NCBI RefSeq assembly: GCF_022539665.2
Contig: NC_081340.1
Location: 2,418,001 to 2,482,000, forward strand
Direction: 5' to 3'
Length of the DNA: 64,000 nt
From: Daphnia carinata
Lineage: Eukaryota; Arthropoda; Branchiopoda; Diplostraca; Daphniidae
The position numbers were made by a program, and so were the translations under genes. The stretch's first letter is position 1. Each line of letters starts with the position of its first letter. The notes beneath the pieces are model-generated. The model did no database searches. It had not been told where the DNA came from and saw only the letters and a list, made by a program, of their open reading frames with translations. Positions 37,161-48,718 of this stretch are shown here, one piece after another.

Positions 37161-40100
37161 AAGCAGTGACCTCGAATACATCAATGTCCTTAGGCAATTC
37201 AATTTAAAAAAAAAAAAAAAAATTCCGCTTTTCCGATCAGTAGTTCACTCACTTGCACGGTGCACACTAGTGTAGATATATCTCTCCGGGTGTTTTGTGT
37301 AGTGTTTCGCGCCTTCTCAATCACGCTCACACCACGAAAGCCTCATATAAGCACTGGGTTTTGCCTTCGCACGGGTGTATAGTTTAGTTACCATAAGATA
37401 GATTAGAATAGATTGATCAGAAAACGATGACTAAGGCACAATCATTGTCACACGGGATACTTTTGCACTATACTGCCTCCATGCAATGCACTTCGCATAT
37501 TTCCAACCTTTGCACTTTTTGCAATTTGCACACCAACTTGCAATCAAACCTCTCAGCACAATATGCAAACACTCTACTAACATTAACAACCCTACGACTT
37601 TCCTAACCTGTTCATCATTAACGATAAATTTTATTTCAGGACCCATCTGTCAAAAATTGTTTGTCATTCGTGTATACTTGATATGTGCTAGTGTTAAGCA
37701 GACAGTAGTTGTTATTTGATTAATCAAAAGCAATTGTTTGTTCTTTTTTTTTTCTTTCGTTCTCGATGAATTAGGAGGGCAATCTCTGGGCGCCACCGTG
37801 GACCGCGGGACGTCGAGGATCGGCGACACCAAAAACAGGTATCATTGATAAATTAAAGTGTACTAACTGTGTTTTTTTGTATTTTATGTATATAGATTGG
37901 CCGGCCAGAGGATCGAAAAGGCCCAACGAGGATCGTCGTGGGAGCTACAAGATCGCCGTGGGATCGTCGAGATCGTCGCCAGTAAGGTATCAGTGATAAG
38001 TTAAAGTGCACTCATTGTGTTTTTTTGTCTTTTATGTATTTAGATTGGCCGGCCAAAGGACCGAAAAGGCCCAACGTGGATCGTCGTGGGAGCTACAAGA
38101 TCGCCGTGGGATCGTCGAGATCGTCGCCAGTAAGGTATCAGTGATAATTTAAAGTGTACTAATTGTGTTTTTTTGTCTTTTATGTATTTAGATTGGCCGG
38201 CCAAAGGACCGAAAAGGCCCAACGAGGATCGTCGTGGGAGCTACAAGATCGCCGTGGGATCGTCGAGATCGTCGCCAGTAAGGTATCAGTGATATATTAA
38301 AGTGTACTAATTGTGTTTTTTTGTCTTTTATGTATTTAGATTGGCCGGCCAAAGGACCGAAAAGGCCCAACGTGGATCGTCGTGGGAGCTACAAGATCGC
38401 CGTGGGATCGTCGAGATCGTCGCCAGTAAGGTATCAGTGATAAGTTAAAGTGTACTAATTGTGTTTTTTTGTCTTTTATGTATTTAGATTGGCCGGCCAA
38501 AGGACCGAAAAGGCCCAACGAGGATCGTCGTGGGAGCTACAAGATCGCCGTGGGATCGTCGAGATCGTCGCCAGTAAGGTATCATTGATAAATTAAAGTG
38601 TACTAATTGTGTTTTTTTGTCTTTTATGTATTTAGATTGGCCGGCCAAAGGACCGAAAAGGCCCAACGAGGATCGTCGTGGGAGCTACAAGATCGCCGTG
38701 GGATCGTCGAGATCGTCGCCAGTAAGGTATCAGTGATATATTAAAGTGTACTAATTGTGTTTTTTGTCTTTTATGTATTTAGATTGGCCGGCCAAAGGAC
38801 CGAAAAGGCCCAACGTGGATCGTCGTGGGAGCTACAAGATCGCCGTGGGATCGTCGAGATCGTCGCCAGTAAGGTATCAGTGATAAGTTAAAGTGTACTA
38901 ATTGTGTTTTTTTGTCTTTTATGTATTTAGATTGGCCGGCCAAAGGACCGAAAAGGCCCAACGAGGATCGTCGTGGGAGCTACAAGATCGCCGTGGGATC
39001 GTCGAGATCGTCGCCAGTAAGGTATCATTGATAAATTAAAGTGTACTAATTGTGTTTTTTTGTCTTTTATGTATTTAGATTGGCCGGCCAAAGGACCGAA
39101 AAGGCCCAACGTGGATCGTCGTGGGAGCTACAAGATCGCCGTGGGATCGTCGAGATCGTCGCCAGTAAGGTATCAGTGATAAGTTAAAGTGTACTAATTG
39201 TGTTTTTTTGTCTTTTATGTATTTAGATTGGCCGGCCAAAGGACCGAAAAGGCCCAACGAGGATCGTCGTGGGAGCTACAAGATCGCCGTGGGATCGTCG
39301 AGATCGTCGCCAGTAAGGTATCATTGATAAATTAAAGTGTACTAATTGTGTTTTTTTGTCTTTTATGTATTTAGATTGGCCGGCCAAAGGACCGAAAAGG
39401 CCCAACGAGGATCGTCGTGGGAGCTACAAGATCGCCGTGGGATCGTCGAGATCGTCGCCAGTAAGGTATCAGTGATAAGTTAAAGTGTACTAATTGTGTT
39501 TTTTTGTCTTTTATGTATTTAGATTGGCCGGCCAAAGGACCGAAAAGGCCCAACGTGGATCGTCGTGGGAGCTACAAGATCGCCGTGGGATCGTCGAGAT
39601 CGTCGCCAGTAAGGTATCAGTGATATATTAAAGTGTACTAATTGTGTTTTTTTGTCTTTTATGTATTTAGATTGGCCGGCCAAAGGACCGAAAAGGCCCA
39701 ACGAGGATCGTCGTGGGAGCTACAAGATCGCCGTGGGATCGTCGAGATCGTCGCCAGTAAGGTATCAGTGATAAGTTAAAGTGTACTAATTGTGTTTTTT
39801 TGTCTTTTATGTATTTAGATTGGCCGGCCAAAGGACCGAAAAGGCCCAACGAGGATCGTCGTGGGAGCTACAAGATCGCCGTGGGATCGTCGAGATCGTC
39901 GCCAGTAAGGTATCAGTGATAAATTAAAGTGTACTAATTGTGTTTTTTTGTCTTTTATGTATTTAGATTGGCCGGCCAAAGGACCGAAAAGGCCCAACGA
40001 GGATCGTCGTGGGAGCTACAAGATCGCCGTGGGATCGTCGAGATCGTCGCCAGTAAGGTATCATTGATAAATTAAAGTGTACTAATTGTGTTTTTTTGTC

Positions 40101-41715
40101 TTTTATGTATTTAGATTGGCCGGCCAAAGGACCGAAAAGGCCCAACGTGGATCGTCGTGGGAGCTACAAGATCGCCGTGGGATCGTCGAGATCGTCGCCA
40201 GTAAGGTATCAGTGATATATTAAAGTGTACTAATTGTGTTTTTTGTCTTTTATGTATTTAGATTGGCCGGCCAAAGGACCGAAAAGGCCCAACGTGGATC
40301 GTCGTGGGAGCTACAAGATCGCCGTGGGATCGTCGAGATCGTCGCCAGTAAGGTATCAGTGATAAGTTAAAGTGTACTAATTGTGTTTTTTTGTCTTTTA
40401 TGTATTTAGATTGGCCGGCCAAAGGACCGAAAAGGCCCAACGAGGATCGTCGTGGGAGCTACAAGATCGCCGTGGGATCGTCGAGATCGTCGCCAGTAAG
40501 GTATCATTGATAAATTAAAGTGTACTAATTGTGTTTTTTTGTCTTTTATGTATTTAGATTGGCCGGCCAAAGGACCGAAAAGGCCCAACGTGGATCGTCG
40601 TGGGAGCTACAAGATCGCCGTGGGATCGTCGAGATCGTCGCCAGTAAGGTATCAGTGATAAGTTAAAGTGTACTAATTGTGTTTTTTTGTCTTTTATGTA
40701 TTTAGATTGGCCGGCCAAAGGACCGAAAAGGCCCAACGAGGATCGTCGTGGGAGCTACAAGATCGCCGTGGGATCGTCGAGATCGTCGCCAGTAAGGTAT
40801 CAGTGATATATTAAAGTGTACTAATTGTGTTTTTTTTGTCTTTTATGTATTTAGATTGGCCGGCCAAAGGACCGAAAAGGCCCAACGAGGATCGTCGTGG
40901 GAGCTACAAGATCGCCGTGGGATCGTCGAGATCGTCGCCAGTAAGGTATCAGTGATAAGTTAAAGTGTACTAATTGTGTTTTTTTGTCTTTTATGTATTT
41001 AGATTGGCCGGCCAAAGGACCGAAAAGGCCCAACGAGGATCGTCGTGGGAGCTACAAGATCGCCGTGGGATCGTCGAGATCGTCGCCAGTAAGGTATCAG
41101 TGATAAGTTAAAGTGTACTAATTGTGTTTTTTTGTCTTTTATGTATTTAGATTGGCCGGCCAAAGGACCGAAAAGGCCCAACGAGGATCGTCGTGGGAGC
41201 TACAAGATCGCCGTGGGATCGTCGAGATCGTCGCCAGTAAGGTATCAGTGATAAGTTAAAGTGTACTAATTGTGTTTTTTTGTCTTTTATGTATTTAGAT
41301 TGGCCGGCCAAAGGACCGAAAAGGCCCAACGAGGATCGTCGTGGGAGCTACAAGATCGCCGTGGGAGCTACAAGATCGCCGCCTCGAGAGCCAGAGATTC
41401 ACGCCCATTTGGATTAAGAAGAAAAGAAGATGGTACGGTTTAGTATGGCCGAATCGGCATTTTTTTTTTTTTTTTTTTTCATTTGTTGTGATCTGTGTCA
41501 TACCAACGTGTTCCTCATTCCTTTTTCCCTACTTTAGTTTCCCTTTAATCAAATTGGCTTTACAGGTATTTCACTATGCACTGAAATTGCACTTTGCACT
41601 TCCCTTTCGATCCATGGTCGTTAGTTGTAGCTGTAACGGTTCGGGTTTGCTTTAGTCCCTTAATCAATCCCACCCTTTTTTTATTACTTAGTGTAGGTAT
41701 ACTAACGATTTTACT
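37160..41715 (+). ncRNA. Transcript-like module, expanded copy
   Basis: Same layout as 14580-15840: T-rich lead, CCGATCAGTAGTTCACTC initiator-like site near 37224, and an exon-like block at about 37774-37837 (acceptor ATGAATTAG, donor ACAG|GTATCA). Then come 24 exon/intron-like units and a terminal block ending near 41460. The 64-nt block at 37774 and the 86-nt units have no stop trinucleotide in any forward frame. No protein family is recognised, and translation and even transcription are unproven. The minus-strand 60-codon ORFs that recur every 148 bp are shadows of the repeat. Confidence 0.45.
37840..41395 (+). repeat. 24-unit 148-bp array of exon-like plus intron-like blocks
   Basis: Units begin at ATTGGCCGGCC about every 148 bp from 37896 to 41298, giving 24 units. 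Each has an 86-nt GC-rich block and a 62-nt AT-rich block starting GTAAGGTATCA, containing TACTAAT and a T-tract, and ending TTTAG. Three intervals differ in length (147, 147 and 149 bp), all from the T-tract (six or eight T instead of seven). The 86-nt block varies essentially at one site (CGAGG or CGTGG) and the AT-rich block at a few (GATAAGTT, GATAAATT, GATATATT; CAG or CAT). Combinations of these variants recur in blocks (units 6-9 resemble 16-19), pointing to amplification of multi-unit segments. Confidence 0.95.
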
Positions 41716-42900
41716 AACTTTTCAAACAGTTTACAAAACGAAAGAGAAAAAAGGCAAATTTCAATTTGTGTTTTGTCGGTGAAAAGCCAAGAAAATGCAA
41801 ATCATTTGCAATAAAAGAAAGAGACTGTAAACAAAAAAAACCTAGATCTGGGGTAGGGAGAAATCCAGCCAAAAATAGCTGGTGGGCAACAACGGCCCAC
41901 AACGTGTTGAGAGGAAATGATATGGCGGGCAAAAAACGGACCGTCATACGAAAAGAAAAAAAAACAGCGATGATGCAAAACAAAAACAGGCATCGCGAAC
42001 AAGTCACCATCCGAAAAAAATTTAGTCATGCCATTGAAGAAAGTAAAGGCTAATGTCGTAATGATAAGATGCGTAAATACCAATTAAGTATACACTTACA
42101 CACATTTACAGGCGGAACATCCAATAAACTTCAAATCCAATACACAATTCAGTGACACAAAAGACACGTTTGTATTCACCTAAATTTCACAAATAAACGC
42201 CAGGATACTTTTAATGACGTACACAAGTCAAACCACGGGGGGGACACTAAATGGGGGGCTAGCAGGCAAATTTTAGTCGCTTACTTTGAATTAGAAATAC
42301 GCATGCGGGAAGCCATAATAGAAGGCCAAAGCTCGAGCAGTCAGATTGTAACATGGCCAGATTGCAGCGCGCCTAGCGTATGGTCAGATTGCAGACCTAA
42401 CGCCAGAAGATGGGACTACGAGTTGGCCCTGGGCCGATCGGGCCTTTTTTTTGGCAATCGGAGCAGGCGGTTCTAGATGTAAATTTTTTTTGCCTTGAAC
42501 CCAATGGGGTTTCAGTCGGGGTTCATAAGCGGGATTCAGAGCGAGTTGATATGTTTTTTTTCCATTAGTTAAGTTGGCTAATATTTCCCTGTGGTTTCTC
42601 GTGTCTCAGGTAATTGGGTAAAGCCCAATCCCCGTTTGTCCAAGATTTATTTTTTTTTTTCGGAGCGGGAGGATTACCTTGATTACAGATTATAGCTGTA
42701 AATTTTTCTGAACAGTCATTATTGTTTATGTAATATTTGAGTTAACCTTAATTAATTTAATTATTATTTAAATTATAATTGTAAACCGTAATCGCAAACT
42801 TGAAAATTGCAATGTTGCTTCAAATCGTGCCTCGGAAAACAAGGCTTCGACATTGCTATAAGAACCAAGTATCCCATATTTCTTACTGTACGTAAGAACG
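41716..42900. other. No gene recognised
   Basis: A G-run is at 42238-42243 and CCCGATCGGGC-type GC-rich fragments are around 42420-42450. Short Lys-rich ORFs (41766-42053) arise from A-rich sequence. Nothing supports a coding or RNA gene. Confidence 0.5.
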
Positions 42901-43811
42901 TGCGTCCTACTATCTAACCGTGGCAAATTCCATTTCAGGATTAATTCAATTATGGGCAGTTTGCTCGATTCGCATCCATTGAACAACGTAACATCAAATG
43001 GATGTTGCATGCATTATACGAAACAATGGGTGAAAAAATGGAGTAAAAATGTGTTGTGTTACAAGTGTTAAAACTTTCTTGCAGGCATGTTGTAGCACAA
43101 AAATTTTTTCTTTCAATTCCTGAATTGTTAATTTTATTATGCTAGGTGCTGCATTTTAATTGCAGAACAAAATCTGTACAGTTATGATTCTTTTCTACAA
43201 CCGATGCAGTATGGAATGCTGGAGTCCTTATCTGACTAGAATGCAAGTGCCCAAAAAAGCAATGTGTTGCCCTCAGTGTACTTATCTTAGTGGTATGGCT
43301 TAAATCCTTCTAATAGATAAATATCTAAGGGCAAAGATCTGCATCCTGACCGAGGTCCCTCAGCAATGCAATAACAAGTTCCCATGCAAGTTTTAGCACA
43401 TAACTTGTTCGGCTGTGATTCATCTTGAACATGCATGCAGTATGAAATGCTGTACAGGCAAATGTACAACTATATCTCATAAATATTGATAATCTGCCTT
43501 ATATGTGTTTATTGTTCTTCTAGGGGTGAAGTGTGGGAGATACAATCAATAAATACTCATTATGGTTTTGGTCATAGAAAAAGGGATTAAAGAGAAAGAA
43601 CGAAAACAGCAATTCAGCATGTTCCCCATATTTCAGTTGAATTTTTTTTTTTATTTTCTATCTTTCCAAAGGCCATTTTGATTACGTTGAGTGGAACTTA
43701 AATTTCACTTGTTGGTTATTTCAAGGCAGTAATAACTATGCTGTAAACAATTCATGAAACATGGTCATCTTTTCCTCAATGACGAGGTGAGAACAATTTA
43801 TAGAGTAAATT

Positions 43812-44022
43812 AAAGAATCAATAAATTTATTTTCTGATAAAAAAGGCATTGAGGAAGCAAATCCGAGAAATTGGCAAAAAAGTTATTCGTTTCACCCATC
43901 CCATATGAAAATGCTGAATTAAAGAATCAATAAATTTATTTTCTGATAAAAAAGGCATTGAGGAAGCAAATCCGAGAAATTGGCAAAAAAGTTATTCGTT
44001 TCACCCATCCCATATGAAAATG
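43812..44022. repeat. Direct tandem duplication of ~105 bp
   Basis: Two adjacent, nearly identical copies of the segment beginning AATTAAAGAATCAATAAA and ending CATATGAAAATGCTG (about 43812-43916 and 43917-44022). Confidence 0.9.
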
Positions 44023-44334
44023 CTGCATAGTTCAACAAAGAATAGAGCAAATGATTTCCTTTGGTCTGATAAACATGCTAATCTACCAGACATATATAAT
44101 TTCTTTCAAAGAATTCCTAATGAAGATTTTCAGTTTCTTCTGAAGAAACGAAAACATTCATCTCAAGGACATGATCCTAATCCGCAACAATTATCTTCAC
44201 ACAATGGCTGCGCCAAATGCGATTTATCTGCATTGCATTCCCCGTGCAATGAAGAAGTTGTAACAGTAGAAAATTTTAAAAGGTGGTACAATATTACGTG
44301 TGTTCCTATTAAATTAATATATGTTTTAAACTGA
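44014..44334 (+). pseudogene. Coding-like fragment of unknown family
   Basis: An open frame of 106 codons containing NRANDFLWSDKHANLPDIYN and GHDPNPQQLSSHNGCAKCD. Homologous stretches at 22490-22790, 31960-32090 and 45170-45460 carry the same words but with stops. The pattern suggests remnants of one ancestral coding exon. I cannot name the family. Confidence 0.35.
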
Positions 44335-44394
44335 AGGCATGGTGTTTAACAGGAAACCGTGAGGATTAAACTTAACATAACCCATTTTCGTTGG

Positions 44395-44725
44395 CACTTT
44401 TACCTTAAGAATAGAAATGCGCGGAAGTATTTGTAAAATGCTTCAGTTTCCCGTTCATAGGTTGCTCTGGTGTAATGTTTCGGTTTCCGGGTAATAATTG
44501 GCTCTGCTAATATGTCTCGATTTCCCGGTAATAGGTGGCTCTCCTAAAATGTTTTGATTTGTCGGTCATAAGGGCGTTGCTAAAACGTCTCATCTCGATT
44601 TCTTTGTCATCTGCTAAAATAATTTGATTTCCCGTTCATAGATGGCATTGCTGAAATGCTAAGATTTCCCGTCAAGAGATGGCTCTACTAAAATGCTTCG
44701 ATTTCCCGATAATAGGTAGCCCAAG
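44395..44725 (-). repeat. Inverted remnant of the 37-40 bp satellite
   Basis: About eight degenerate units (ATAGGTGGCTCT, TTTCCCGTTCATAGG). Flanks on both sides match the flanks of 32330-34340 in inverse orientation, so this is the contracted counterpart of that array. Confidence 0.75.
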
Positions 44726-47020
44726 TTTTCATTATCCTCGTGTCATAACATCCTACATTGTTTTCATGAAGATGCGCAGTACCTATTGGTAGCCTTGAAG
44801 CTTTTTAGTTGTGTCGAACCATTGCGTTCTTATCTGGTGAATGGTTTACAATCTTCCCTATTCTATTATCACCTTTTTTCTGTAGGATAATGCTGTAAAA
44901 CATTAATTTTAGAACTTTGAGTACCAACTATCCTTATAAAAATGGAAATTTTTCTTGTTAGTTACTTCAAGGCAGTAACACCTATGCTGTAAAACAGTTC
45001 ACGAAATATGATCATCTGTTCTTCTTAGTGACGAGGTGAGAAAGATTTGTAGATTAAATTAAAGAGTCAGTAAATTTCTTTTCTGCATAAAAAGGCATTG
45101 AGGATCTGCAAATTCGAGAAATAGGCAAAAAAATTTATTTTCATTGCAACCATCCCACATGAAAATGCTGCAGAGTTCAATAAAGAATAGAGCAAATGGT
45201 TTCCTGTGGTCTGATCACCATGCTAAATCCACTAGAAATCTGTCATTTGCTTTAAAGAATTCCTAATGGAGATTTTAATTTTCTTCTGAATAATCCAGAA
45301 CATGTTAACCCTAAGGACATGATCCCGACCCACAGCAATTATCTTCACCAAATGGTTTCGCCAAATTCGGTTTATTTGCATTGCATTCCCCATTGCAATA
45401 AAGAAGTCTTTACAGTGGAAAATGTTGAAAGGTAGTACAATATTACTTGTGCTCCTGTTAAATTAATATATGTTTTAAATTGCTTATGGATTGACCAGGC
45501 AGGAGAGATTTGCAAAACTGAACAGGATCCAAGTAACATCCTATTAAAAATTTCTAAATACAGGACCAAAGGATCTTAAATTAATATATCCAAGTGTAAG
45601 CAGGTCTTGAATGGCAAACGAGCGCCTAATGGTTATGATGTTCACAGTTTGCTCCACTTTTAGTGCCATTTCAAAATCCTCGCTGCCAAAAGAGTTGTTT
45701 CTAACTATTATTCTGGACAGGCGTCCACAGAACTGAATTTACATGCAAAGGGTGGTCGTGAGGATTTGGCTGATCACTACAGCAAAAACTGCAGAGTGGG
45801 TAAACTTTTACGTTAAGTGACCAAAACGATCGTCATTGTAATATGTTTTCATAGATGCGTACAACGACGACTTGTTAAATCCTTGGAGTATCATCGTTGC
45901 AAATACGATTCGACTGGGAGAAATACTGTAGGAAAGATAGTAAGTTAATTTATGGAGACGGTTGTTTGGATCAACCTACATGAAAGCCAAAGATCTCTGT
46001 AGATTTTCGAAGAGCTCTTGATCGTATTATAGGAACGAATGCAGATGAAGATCTGCTGGATCACATTACCAAAATTTTTTCCAACAATTATGGAAACGAT
46101 CCCTTTAAATCGCTTGGGGTCGACTTCAAACATAAACTTAGGTAATCCACTACTTTTTGTCAGTTGATAAAGCATTTTAAGGGTGCTATTTGGCATCTGT
46201 TGTACTTTTCTGGAGGTTGACGTCAAACAAGTATAGATAGTACGGGAACATTACAAAAATGAATGTCGGCCACCCTTGACAGGGGAAACAATTTGGAGTG
46301 CATTACCGTAGGTAAACTAGTGGAGCTTTGCAAATTTTTTAAAGAGAAATATCATCTTATGAAACGGGTATAACAGCGTTAAATTTTTTCACAGCTAGTT
46401 CCTTCAAATAATTCCCCTGGTATGTTGCACATGTGACTATGTATTGTGCTTGGAAACGGCTGCCGGTGACCTTTGCGTCCAGAGCATTGGTGAACATGGC
46501 CCTCACTTGACGTAAAATACGTTTTTCGCTGGTGCATAATCAATGGGCATCATATAGTGAGTTCTTAGGTATGGAAGGACTTTCGTCAATGGTGAGTTTT
46601 GTGACATTGTATCCCGGCAATTTTCAGGATTAAGGAAATCTTTAACATCTTAAAGGCCACCAGTACAGCTGTTAGCTGCAGCTCCTAATCTATGTCTTAG
46701 CGGAATATGCGCTATGAGAAAGAAAAGAAAAAACAATGCCATGAGAAGTAAACCTTGGTAACCATTTTCTTTGTTTTTTACTTCTGTGTTTTGTAGGTGA
46801 CAAGATAGTTTGAAGAAGTTTATCTGGCCGATGACCGTTTCAATGTTGATTAAAATAGACGTGAACCGAATCTCCTTGCTGAAATCAGAGATGGCTGCAA
46901 ATTCTGTGCAGTCAAGGTAAATGTATCATTTGTGGCGTATGAAATTTAAACTTTTTTTGTGTTTTAATGTTTTTTTGGGGGGGGGGGAGAGGGGAGGGTT
47001 TATGTCTTTGCATGTAAACT

Positions 47021-47818
47021 AGATAACAAAACTTTGAGCCAAGTCATGAATGAAAAAATAGTCACCGTCAAAACTGCTCCATCTGGAAAATCATCAATAT
47101 ATCGATAGATGCAGTACCTCAAGGAACAGGGTAAAGGTATTTTAAACTTTTGTAACCAATAACGCGTTTCAATTTGTAACTTCCCATATGGTTTGGCAAC
47201 TATTTGGCTGAGCTGGCTTAACGGGTTAACTAAAATGAAGGAGTACATTTTTATGTTTATGCTCGTTACAGCATGCAATAGGTTCTTACCAAGTTCTTAT
47301 ACGTTTTCAGCTAATTCTACTCTAGTTTGAGAGAACGTCCAGCCATTTATGCGATGCATTTTCTTGTGGCCAAGTGGATGAGGTCACTGGCTCAAGTGAG
47401 TGCGTCATTATAGGAGTACCGATCTCAATCCTAACCAGAGCTTTCAAGTTACTCCATAAAGCAGGGACCACCATTCTACCAAAACCGAGGCAATTTACTT
47501 TTGATGGCATCTCTCATCTGTTCACTCACTCATGACATGTTATCTGTCAGGTACAAGTATAACGTTTTCATTTCCAATTAATATGCTTTTTCAGAAACTC
47601 CTGACAGAATGTTTATGGAAATATCCAACATGATAATTTATGTACCATGTAAGGTATACAAACAAAACAAAAAAAATATCTGCTAACTATGTTTTATGTT
47701 AATATAGATTAGTACTCGTACCGATCTCAAAATGTGCCTGTTTGGAGTAAGACACCGAATAAATTTTAAGGATTGGGTGGAAGACGTGGAATTTCTATGC
47801 TCTATTCAGAGTCCCCTG
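47021..47818. other. No gene recognised
   Basis: Partial similarity to 23890-24020 around 47070-47450. A G-run lies near 46976-46987 just upstream. No coding blocks are supported. Confidence 0.5.
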
Positions 47819-48489
47819 CGGTATTTAATTTTAAAAAATTCAAGTGTATATCTGGGCTCCCTTCCTTTCCGTAGCCCCGTTTCCCCTTGACTCGTAATAA
47901 GCCCGTAGGGGGTCATGCCCCTACTGTACGGTATATATAAAAATAACATATACCGAGGTTTGGAGGGCTCTGGCCGGAAAGGGGACGTGGGGGTCCGCTT
48001 AGTCCGATGATGTGTTCACGGAGGGCGACGTGGCTACCCACAAATCCGAACTAAAGGTTAATCGCTCCTCCTGTAAAATGTTCCATATCTTCAGCTCTTC
48101 TTCCGGCTTCTCTTAGCCAATCACCGGGTAATCTCCCCGGTGGGTCAACAAGGCAGTGTCTCCCCCTGCCTGGGTTGACGGCAACTTTTGAAAGGGCTAT
48201 TGTGCCTTTTTAAAGTTGCAAAAATAATTCTAATGTGCAGAGAATTGTCAATAAAATTTTTTTTATAACATATTTTTAGCATAATTTGTTTCTTTCATTG
48301 ATTGTGTTCGCTGTGTTCACACATTACATTTATCAACTTATTTTTGCTTAGCTTGCTCAATTCATCTTTATTATTTTTGATGGTGAGCATTATTTCCATT
48401 GGTTTATCAATTATCTATGACTGAACAATTATTATTTATTACACTCTTTGAATTCTTCATCATTTTCTGATTGTATTTGTATTTTGTTT

Positions 48490-48562
48490 TACTCGTATGG
48501 GAACCGATCCCCAGACATTCAGCATGCAACGCCGATGCTCTATCATTGAGCCACGAGATATA
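48490..48562 (-). tRNA. tRNA-Ala(TGC)-like sequence, probably a pseudogene
   Basis: On the minus strand: D-arm GCTC-AATGATA-GAGC, anticodon stem TCGGC/GCTGA with loop GTTGCAT (anticodon TGC, T at position 33), and part of an acceptor stem (CTCG/CGAG). The T-arm (GGGGATCGGTTCCC) and the outer acceptor pairs are imperfect. It could be a decayed tRNA or the head of a SINE. It lies in the loop of the foldback element. Confidence 0.45.
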
Positions 48563-48657
48563 TCTAATTTATTTCTTATCGCATATCATATGTTATCGTC
48601 TAGGATGTTTATGCAGTCTTTCACAACTACATGTTTATCTTTCTATTGCTTTCATAA

Positions 48658-48718
48658 GGTCCATAGCTCTGTGGTAGAGCCTTAAACTGTGATACCTGTT
48701 ACCCTGGGTTCAAACCTA
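48658..48718 (+). repeat. Second tRNA-like segment in the foldback loop
   Basis: TAGCTCTGTGGTAGAGC gives an A-box and D-arm, and GGGTTCAAACC a B-box, at tRNA-like spacing. The acceptor stem cannot be formed. It is likely SINE-derived. Confidence 0.4.

Larger units (their letters stand above)
42905..47020 (-). repeat. Third, older copy of arm sequence, rearranged
   Basis: It has the same orientation as the right arm. 42905-43540 matches 19020-19630, then 43660-44330 matches 22245-22795, skipping the equivalent of 19640-22240 (SINE heads and vasa fragment). 44950-45500 repeats the 43680-44330 part. 45500-46370 matches 22795-23690, and 46820-47020 matches 23700-23880. 46375-46815 has no counterpart in either arm but partly matches 30490-30720. 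Identity is clearly lower than between the two arms. Confidence 0.85.

Noticed and set aside
38040-41329. Twenty or so 60-codon minus-strand ORFs repeating every 148 bp
   Set aside because: They arise because each unit has one minus-strand frame without a stop; they span the predicted intron and are shadows of the + strand structure.
37840-41395. CRISPR-like array
   Set aside because: The whole 148-bp unit is conserved with no unique spacers, there are no cas genes, and the context is eukaryotic.
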